NCBI GenBank assembly: GCA_019693395.1
Contig: JAAMXP010003573.1
Span: forward strand, 1-33,612
DNA from: Ettlia oleoabundans
Taxonomy: Eukaryota; Chlorophyta; Chlorophyceae; Chlamydomonadales
Direction of reading: 5' to 3'
Length of the DNA: 33,612 bases
Positions 24,976 to 33,612 of the stretch are shown here, one piece after another. Below the pieces are notes generated by a model that was not told where the DNA came from, made no database searches, and saw only the letters and a list, made by a program, of their open reading frames with translations. How positions within the stretch are numbered: position 1 is the stretch's first letter; every line of letters starts with the position of its first letter. The position numbers and the translations under genes are program-made.

Positions 24976-27900
24976 ATGGACTCGCTGGGTCCGCTGCGTG
25001 CGCGTGCTGCACAGCTAACGGCAGCAGCACAGCGCGAAAAGGCGGCTGCAGTGCACACATATGAGACAAGCAAACGGCCCGCTCTGAAGGAGCATGCAGC
25101 GTCGCTGAAGGAAAGCTTGGATATCCTCATGAAAGAGGAAGCCACTTTGCGGGAACGTGTAGCAGCGCTTGCCAATCGCTCTGTTGCGGGCGCTGATCCC
25201 TTCATTCGCACGGGATTCAACGTCATCCGCGCACGCACCGATGCTGACGGCCAGAGCTTGCCCACCGCCGAACTGCGCACAGAGCGGCAGCGCTTGATCG
25301 ACACCTTGGCTGGTCTGGAGCAGCAAGTGGAGCTGGCAAAAGCCGAGATCACGCGGCATGCAAAGCGTGGACGGCGGCAGGAGCAGGAGATCTGGGAAAC
25401 GCAGCTGGTGGCGTTACAGGTGCGCATGGAATGTCGGACGCTGTCGCACGTGGCATGTCCAGCCATGTTGTTGTTTGGTGAAGTGCTCACGCTAAATTTT
25501 CTGTGCTTCTGTGCTGGGTGCGGTACCACAGGACACCAAGCGGGTGTATCGTCATGAGATCAACCTTATAGAGGTTGAACTGTTGGGCCGGGAGCATGCC
25601 GAGCGTGTGGCACAGGAGCGTGCGGCAGCAGAGGCCAGCGGTGCGGCGCAGCTGCAGCGGCTGCAGGAGCAGTTGCTGCAGACACGGATCAAATACAACC
25701 GAGCAAAGCACCAGTATTATTACCCTGGCGTTAAGGGCTACAAGTGAGTGAGCAGGCGGTGGTGTGGGTACGTCAGTGGGAAGATGTGGGGCTGCTGGCA
25801 CCATAGCACACTACAGTATCACAGCCTGCCTGTTGCTGCACAGCTCTCTTTCTGCATCCCTTCCAGACTGTCGACCCTTCCTTTGTCCTTCTCCTGTGCC
25901 CTTCATCTGCAGCATCAACTTTGGCGGCGCAGGCATCTTTGGCGCCTGCGCGAATATCGACATTTCTGAGATCAACGGCTTTGTGACATTGAGGGGCGAG
26001 GCAGGGGAGGTGGCGGCTGATGGCACAGTCATCCGCCCCGCACGCCTGGTCATGCAGCTGGAGGGCCCGCAGATGCACAGGTGATGCGGCCGTGCGACTT
26101 TTGCCATGCAGGGAGGATGGGTGGCAGCCCAGTTTTTGTTGATGCAGGCTGTCGTGAGTTGCGGGAGTCTGGTTGCTGTTGTTAATGCATTCATTACTTT
26201 TTGTACAGAAATCTATGGTCACAGGCGTCTGGAGTGTATTTTCTTTGTATTTTTTGCTGTATTTCTGCTGACACAGGGACGTATAACTCCATGTGTGTCT
26301 CTGGCCTAAGTTCAAATTTGCAGGCAGCAGGCAGCAAATGGGTCGGCTTCACTCAAGGGGCAGCTCAGCCGAAAGTCGTCGCACCTTGGCTCCAGCAGCT
26401 TCCGTGCTGGTGGCAGCGCTGCCGAAGCGGCAGCGGCTTCCATACCGCCATCCTCAACACCGACACGGCCATCCGTCAGCAGCTCACCTAGCAGGCATCA
26501 TGAAGAGGGCAGCCTGCGGGGGATTCGAAGTGCTGCCAGCACTAGCAATGGTAGACCGCCCATGCCACCGCAGCAGCAGCGGGCGGTGGCCATGCCGGCT
26601 TCAAAGCCGCCGCCGCAAGACCGTGTGGGCGTTCTTCGTGGTGGCAGTGCAGGTTCTCTAGATACGCGCTCGTTGCCAGATTCTCTTGAATCAGCTGGCA
26701 GTGACCAGATGTTGGAACAGGCGGCAGCCACAGTAGCCACCTCCGGCAGTCAGCTGCTCGGCAGCCAGCTGAGCATGGCTGGCCTGTTGCAGCAGCAGCA
26801 GCCACAGCCCAGTAAGGAGCATAAGGGCAAGAATGCGGCGATGCGGTTCCTGAGCCGCCTAGGCAAGAAAAAGGATAAATATCAATCCAAGGAGCGCGGG
26901 GGCCTGCTGCAGGTCAGCCATACCGGTCCGACTTGATCCTCCTGTCCCTACTTTCCCTGTGGAGGCTCCTTTGTTGCTGCTTCCTGCTCCCTCTACTGCA
27001 GCTGTAGTTCTGCTTGCAATGCCACCACCATTGACCTGCCACTTGGGCTTCATCCACAGTTGTGTACATGTATATGCAGCCTGTTGCGGAAGATAGTGAG
27101 CTGGGGGACAAGAAGGGCAAGCGCTCACTTGCTAGCAAGCTGATGAACCGCAGCAAAGGGCGGCTTGGCGCAAGTGTTGGTGGCCATGCTAGCAGCAGCA
27201 CGAGCAGCCTTGACCGCCTGGCTTTTGGCAGCCACCAGCTGTCACAGGACCCTGAGAGAAGCAGGCATGTGCCAGAAGATAGGGTAGCTTGCTTACCTGG
27301 ATCCTAGGTGGCTGCCAGCTGGTGGGGGTAGCGTCGATGCGAGCTCACCTTCCATCTGTACAAGTCATGCCACTCGCTACTGGCACAATCAACTTGCAGC
27401 AATGGTAATTTCACTGTGCTGTGTCAAACCACCTCGATGCCTTGCTGCTTGCCTGCTTGCAGGCAGCGTCCACATCCAGGCAGGCTAGCACAGGAGTCAA
27501 TTGATGAAGAGACAGCCTCGCTCCACTCTGACAGTTTGGCAGAGGAGGACTCCACGTTGGGTGCGTGAGATTTAGCTGGCAGGCTTCCTATCCGTTGGAA
27601 TGTAATGTTTTTCTGCAATACTTCTTTGACCAAGAGCAGTTGAGCCAGGTTTCCCGTCCATGCACCACACACACCGCATTTTCTTGCCTGTTTTGCATTT
27701 TTGCAGAGGTGGAGCGGCAGCAGAACGGCGGCAGCTCTCCCTCTCACCGCCACCCTGTTGAGGTGCACGATGAGGGGGATGGCTCGCTTGCATCCGATGA
27801 GGACAGCAATGATGAGGCTGGTGGCGCTGTTAGGGAGGTAGACTCGCCCCTCACTCAAGATGTGCTGCAGCAAGCCTACCAGAGCCAGCAGCAGCAGCTG

Positions 27901-30900
27901 CACAGTGGGCTACACACAGCCGGCAGCACGAGCTCGCTACCCGTGGATGCTCCTGTTGCCCGGAGCACCAGTAGCCGGGGCGGCAACAGCTGGCTGCCGG
28001 GACGCAGCGGCAGCGCAGGGGGCGATGGCGGCAGCATGCTGGAAGAGACCTCCAGTGTGCTTTCTCTTGGGGAGATGGGAAGTGACATGGTGAGGCAGTA
28101 AAAATAAGCATGAGTTAATGCCGTAGAGTTTGGTTGTGTTTGCAGGTTGAGCTGCCATGTGCAGCCACCCCTGTCACTTGATGCCATCAGGTGCAGTGGG
28201 TCGTGTTGCTTTCCAGAGTGCCGTGGTGCATTACAGTGCTGATGTGCCTGCCAGCAAGGCATGCAGTAGCCCTTCAACCGTCTGTGTGTGGTGGCTGGTT
28301 GCAATGGCTTAGCTCTACAGGCGGAGGGGCTTCCGGCTGGTTCCACAAAGCGTGGTGTGTTTGTGACGGGGCGGGTGAATGATTTCGAGCTGACTGGCGA
28401 GCGTGGCACCAAGTGCCCAAACCTAAGGTATGTTCCCTATCAACTCATCATGGTTTGCAGCTGGTTGGTGAGTTTCATTGCTGCCAAGCGTGAGGCAGAG
28501 CTTGGTTGCAATGGGTAAGCCAGATTTTGTGTGCAAATGCACCCTCTGCTTGGCTGCCTGCCTGCCTGCCTGCCTGCCTGCAGCATTGGGCAGGCAGATG
28601 TGAAGGCGGACGTGTTTGTGCGCTTTGTTTTCCAGTATGACAAGTGAGTGGTAGATAGTAAAAAGGAGGTGGGACAGGTTGACAGCAAAATGCAGGGTCA
28701 TCTGGTGTGCACTTATAACTGTTGCCATGCGGCGGCATATAATGGTGCACTTCCATTGGACAAGCTGGGCCTTTTTAGGGATTTCTTATGTGCTTATCCC
28801 ATGTGAATGGTCGTCTGTGCTAATTCCTTGCTTGCTGCCTCTTAAATCGTGTTCCTCCTGCACTTTTGCTACGGCTGATTGCCGCTGCAGGCAGGGCAGT
28901 GGGTGGAGGCAGGCGGAGAAACCTTTGTTTGACGTGCAGCACCTGACATACAAGCTCAAGGGCAACAACGTGCCCATGCCCTCCACCCTTGTCAAACACC
29001 TGCTGCGGGTGTTCATACCGGAACTCATACAGGTGGGTGGCTGCCGCGAGCTATGTGTTATATGTCTATGCATATTCCGTTCAGAAACCAAAACGCGGAA
29101 TAAAATAGCAATGTGGTTTGCGGTTGGCGGCAGAATCAGATGTAGTTGGCATCATGACAGACTCAGCTTTGCACAGGGCGGCCAAACTCCGGTGATTACC
29201 CCCAGCCATCTAAGTGTCAAACCGGCTTCACTCTCCCATTGTGCCTGTCGGCTTTGTGCTGCAGCGCCGCATACTGCCGCTGTTTCCCAAAGAGTTTGGT
29301 GATTACATGCTTATGGGTGAGCCGGCAAGCAAGATTGTTTCGCACTGCAGCAGTTAGCAAGTGTGTGTGTGTGATGTGCAACCATAGAGGCACAGCTTGG
29401 AAGTGGTATGAGGGCTCGCATGCAGCAGAGACGCTGTTGATAGCTGCAACGGGTATTCATGCAATTGGCATATCTTGGCTTGGCTGCTGCAGCACAGCGC
29501 GGCTTTGAAGCTACGGCTGATGTGGCAGTTGTGGGACCAGCTCTCAAGGTGCTGGATGCTGACCTGGCATTTGAGGTGAGCTGATGTGGCGGCCCTGGCT
29601 GCTGGTTGCTGGCACCATAGCATGCAAAACATAGTCTCTGTGATTGCCGCCTGGCATTCAGCAAATGGGGTTCTCTGGCTGCCACCTGCCCATTGTTGGG
29701 CTGAAATGAAATGCTCAAAATTGCAGTACCAAACATCTTGATGGTTTGGCCAGGTTGCCTGGGTCTTGGGTGTGACACGGTGGTTGTGAATGCTTCCCCG
29801 ATGGAGTGACCCATCATGGGCTGCTTGCTTTTTCTACCTTATTGCTGTGCAGGTGCGAGGTCCCACCCGCAGCTCTAAGGAGGCACGCAAGCAGCAGCAG
29901 AAGTATGCGGCGGCAAAAGAGGCGCGCAGCATGCTGGGTACGCTATTTTGGCTGCTGTGTGACAGCGGCCGGCGCGCTTGCAAGCCAGCCAGAAATGCTG
30001 CTGTGCTGCCACCTGTGGCGCAACCTGTGTGTATGCTTCAAGCATTGTCCACGTACCGATGCATTCCCTTTTAGCCAGACCCCAGGCTGGGAAACCACCC
30101 CAGGAGCTGCATTGTAGCCAAACAGGATGGTCACACTGCCCGTTGTTGTTCTGCCATGGTGCTGTCTCTGCTGCCACAGGGCTGAGCCTGCCACAGGCGC
30201 AGGTGCTGGCTGAGCTGTTTGGGGGGAGAAGCGCGCTGCTAGAGCCCCCGCAGCCCGCCACCATCAAGAACCTGATTGCCTTCCAGGCCTTCTGGGACTG
30301 CCATCCTCAGCTGTATGGTCAGATCTGTCAGGTGGGCGTGTACTCTTCGCCCTTCCTTTTCGTCTTCCCTCTTTGCCCTTCTTTCTTGGCACACCATACT
30401 CGTGCTAATAACAAGTCTTGAGTGTTCTCACCTGAATAGTCTCATGCTCTTTTGAATGGCATGCATAGGCGCACACACCACCGTCGCAGCTGCCATCTGC
30501 TCCCCTGCAGGTGTGGAACACAGCTTACCAGGTGGTGGCGCAACGGCAGCGAGGCAGCGGCGACTTCAGCTTCCGCGCCTTCATGGATGGACCGGTGACG
30601 CGGGTACGGCGCAAGCCTGCTCGTGCCAGGTGAGAACAGATGCATGAAGGCTGCTGGCTGTGCACTGCGCTGTGCTGCTGAACCTCAGCATCGACCGCAA
30701 TTAAATGCATGCCGGTATATGCCAAACACACCAGGCAACTTGGCATCGCTGTTCTCAGGGCTCTGCCGACTTATATGCCACACCTCGCCCTGTCGGCAGG
30801 GTGATAGTGCGCAACCTGGATGTGGGTGTAGATGTGGATGGCATGGTCAACATGATCCATGACTACACGCAGGTGACCGAGGGCTTGTCAGCTGGGTGTC

Positions 30901-33543
30901 CCTTTGTCTTCTGTGGGTTGTGGATACGGGTGGGGGTGTTAGATGGCATGCTGTGCCTCGTTGCAGTGTTATTTCGTTGTACCAGCCCTAGCCTTGCCAC
31001 CACCTTGCCCAACTCCGTTACTTTCTCTCGTAACTTGGCTGGCTGCGCTGCAGCGCACGCTTGAGGAGCTGTTCATCAAGGGGCCCATCGCCAACACGCG
31101 GGACAATCCAGAGTTCCAGCAGGTGACTCCTCACTAAGGCACAGACTGCAGCAAATGGTGCCGGCTCAGGGACATTCGTCAGACTTGACGCTGTAGAAGC
31201 AGGCCAGCACCACCAGCCTGTCCAAAAGCTTGGGCAGCTGGGAGTGGCTGGCCTTGCCTTGTCCCCACTGCTTGTCACTTGATACTTCGTCAGTTTGTCG
31301 AGCTGCTCTGCCACCAGTAGGACTGCGAAATCAAGTCAACTGCTAGGCTATTGAAATGGTCAGCCTGTGTTGCTTTGCCGGCCTGTTTGCCTGCATCCCA
31401 GCCCTGTCTCAAGCTGAGATCTCTGCCACTTTCCTGCAAGCCTGCCCACCTGGCGCATCGTCACCATGCGTGCAGGAGAGCCTTGAGGAGCAGCGAGAGG
31501 TGCTGAATGCGTGGCACTCCTGGGTACTTCGGGAACTCGACCTCTTCAAATCAAAGTTTCGTGGGGCCGCAGCCACGCTGCTGGGTGCAGGAGACGCTCG
31601 TGGAGTCTCGCTGGGTGGGTGCCACTGCCTGCTCACTTTGCTGACCCGCTTTGTCCGCCTGCCGACGCCATTGCTGTTTGCCGTAAGACGTGGGTGACAT
31701 GTCACGTAGGGTGACCTGCACATAGGGCTGTGCATGTGGCTGCTGGTTTGAACAAGCACAAACAGGATCTGCAATTGGTGACAGCTATTTAGACTGGCGA
31801 CCATTTTGAGCTGTTTGAGACCATCTTGCAGTGGAGTATGTGACCATGCGATGCGGGTCATTCGGTGGCTCTCCTGTCCTGCTGCTGTAGCGGTGACAGT
31901 AGGGCGCTTTCTGCTCCGCTGGTTTGACCACCTGTCCTCCCTCCTGCCTGCCTGCAGGAGTTGAGAATGCATTTTACGAGGGGCCCCTGCGGCTGCGGCT
32001 GCCGGTGGCCATGCAGCTGGACCCTGATGGTGCATTCTCATTTGAGGTGCCGCTGCCGAGTCCGGAGGGGAACCTGGCTGTGGTGAGTGCCCTGGCTTGC
32101 CTGCACCCTGCATGCTCACATGCTCGCCTTCTGGCTGTGCTACTAGCGTCCTGCTTTCCTTAGAACTGGCGTGTAGTGCAGGGTGATCTCCTCGCTTTAG
32201 GCCTGTTGTGGATGGATATCACTCTAGTTGCAGGAACTGGGCAACGGCTGCCTGCCTTGTGTTGTCAATGTTTGATTGACCTGCTGCCCGCCTTGTGCAA
32301 CCTCCCTGCTTGGCAGTTTGTGGATGGGTTCAAGAGTCTGGTCATCCCCTCACACCTGCGCCCACCAGCCCAGGCCATCAACTGGATACCGCTCACTGGA
32401 GATGCAGCAGTGGATGAGGCAATGCAGGTAGGCAGGAGGCAACAGAAGGAGGGGGGCGATATTGGGAGGAGAGTGAGGGTAGTAGCGACACAAACATTGG
32501 GGGAGCGAGGCAGGAGGACACCGCATGCAAGGAAAGGGAGAGCAGCATTGATTAGCCAATTTGTGTCACCCAGCGCCGTGGCAGTCAAGCGGTCCACAGT
32601 TACAAGCCTGGATGCAGCTACGCATTGCTGACTTCTGCCTGATTGAGCGTTTATGCCTTTTGCCGCTGGATGTGCATATGTGTGCAGAGGCAGGTGGCAG
32701 GGGCGCTGCAGGCAATAAGGGAGGTTCTGACAGAGCTTGCTGAACGCATTGCAGAGCAGGGGCTGGAGGCGGAGGTTGGCTGCTGCTGTTTGCTTGTGTA
32801 ACTGCTGGATTGTTACTGCTATTGCTGGGGTGTTGGGAACCGTGGTTGCTGGTGCAGCTGCTGAAGCCGGCCTTCTCAGTATGGCCGTCGTCACATACGT
32901 CGTCACATTCGTCCTGGTGCTGTTGGCCCTTGATATTCAACCCACGACCACTTGTGACTCCATCCTATCTTCTTTACAGTTGTGGCGCATGCTATGCAGG
33001 ATGCGGACCCCGTCACAGCGCTGTCTTGCCCCCGCACCAAGGTGGGCGACCGCTTGGGCCGCTTCATCGTCAACCGACTCAAGGTGGGTGGGTGGCTGAC
33101 TGGGGAGGGAAGCTTTCTTGGTGGGTGGGTAAGTTGACTGCTGGTGGATGAGTGACAAAGTGACGCCTGTGTGCAACATCGGGCGCTGCTCGCCTCCCCA
33201 TGCGGAGCGTGCATGTCATCATCACGCAAGCATATCAGCAACAAGAGTTGGGCGGCCCAGATAACTGTGCTGCTGCACCGTCCACCTCGCCCATTTGATT
33301 TTTGTCAGTCGTCACCACATACTTACATGCTGCATATCATCTTTTCCAGACAAGCATTCAAGTATAGTGGAACTGCTCCTTCCTCGCAGGTTCGTGTGCG
33401 GCTGGATGAGCGGCGCATTGGCGAGATCCTGCAGGGCATTGACTCCGCCTCAATGGGCCCCGCCTTTGTGAGCACAGCGGGGCGCTTGCTGGGGCACCTG
33501 GGTGACGTGATGACCCTGGGCTTCACTCCTATGGCGCCATCCG
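24976..33543 (+). CDS. Large multi-exon protein of unknown function (3' partial)
   Basis: I do not recognise this family. About 23 exons give roughly 1,275 aa before the right edge: 24976-25419, 25532-25743, 25913-26080, 26324-26912, 27080-27264, 27463-27560, 27707-28089, 28321-28514, 28584-28643, 28891-29032, 29265-29316, 29493-29575, 29853-29937, 30180-30331, 30511-30629, 30800-30872, 31054-31122, 31476-31614, 31958-32082, 32317-32427, 32688-about 32774, 32980-33083 and 33390-33543. Residues 1-218 are charged and heptad-like, probably a coiled coil. A strand-like segment (INFGGAGIFGACANIDI) follows. About 275-690 is Ser/Gln/Ala/Gly-rich with basic patches (RFLSRLGKKKDK, KLMNRSKGRLG), likely disordered. 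From about 694 it becomes compact, with alternating strand-like and helical parts (LTYKLKGNN, VKHLLRVFIPELIQRR, DVGVDVDGMVNMI, LRLRLPVAMQL, RVRLDERRIGEIL). This loosely suggests a beta-rich lipid-binding fold, a weak guess. The donor after 32774 does not fit phase. The intron after 27264 needs a GC donor. Confidence 0.7.
28554..28581 (+). repeat. (CTGC)7 microsatellite at a 3' splice site
   Basis: Seven perfect CTGC units run directly into the AG of the acceptor for the exon at 28584, taking the place of the pyrimidine tract. Confidence 0.85.
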
Positions 33544-33612
33544 GTGGGTTGATGGGTAGGTGGGTGGCTACACACCCGTGGATGCTTGATGAGCGACTGG
33601 CGGGCGCGGGGG
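33544..33612 (+). other. Start of an intron of the long unknown gene
   Basis: A GTGGGT donor follows the exon ending at 33543, after an incomplete codon (phase 1). The window ends inside this intron, so the C-terminus is not visible. Confidence 0.6.

Overview
The window is nuclear DNA of a green alga (core Chlorophyta, probably a trebouxiophyte or chlorophyte). The genes are GC-rich and split by many short GT-AG introns. The pentamer TGTAA, the usual algal polyadenylation signal, lies downstream of most stop codons. The gene set (chloroplast NADP-malate dehydrogenase, AGXT-type aminotransferase, plant-like DHX15) fits an alga. No rRNA, tRNA, CRISPR array, insertion sequence or prokaryotic operon is visible.

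Layout from left to right: (1) the 3' half of an alanine/serine-glyoxylate aminotransferase (+), its 5' end outside the window; (2) a complete mitochondrial SLC25 carrier in 8 exons (-), convergent with it; (3) an RraA-like aldolase with a putative mitochondrial presequence (+, 6 exons), head-to-head with the carrier across 399 bp; (4) two tandem F-box/leucine-rich-repeat copies (+), each broken by frameshifts; (5) an RBR-type E3 ubiquitin ligase (-, 6 exons, 519 aa) whose N-terminus has three SUMO-interaction-like motifs and two basic clusters; (6) DHX15/Prp43 RNA helicase (-, 13 exons, 715 aa); (7) chloroplast NADP-malate dehydrogenase (+, 11 exons, 432 aa), divergent from DHX15 across 354 bp; (8) a very long unrecognised multi-exon gene (+) that runs off the right edge, with a charged coiled-coil-like N-terminus, a Ser/Gln-rich middle and a folded C-terminal half.

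Exons were assembled by hand from splice consensus, reading frame and family similarity. In the six recognised intact genes (2 to 7 apart from the F-box pair, plus the partial gene 1) all phases close without a frameshift. This makes the several frameshifts in the F-box pair unlikely to be general sequencing error. GC-AG introns recur (aminotransferase, RraA, probably the long unknown gene).

Functionally the genes are mostly unrelated housekeeping functions. Two themes stand out: photorespiration and organelle metabolism (aminotransferase, carrier, RraA, NADP-MDH), and ubiquitin (two F-box relics next to an RBR ligase). The RBR ligase with SUMO-interaction-like motifs is the strongest candidate for something not well described.
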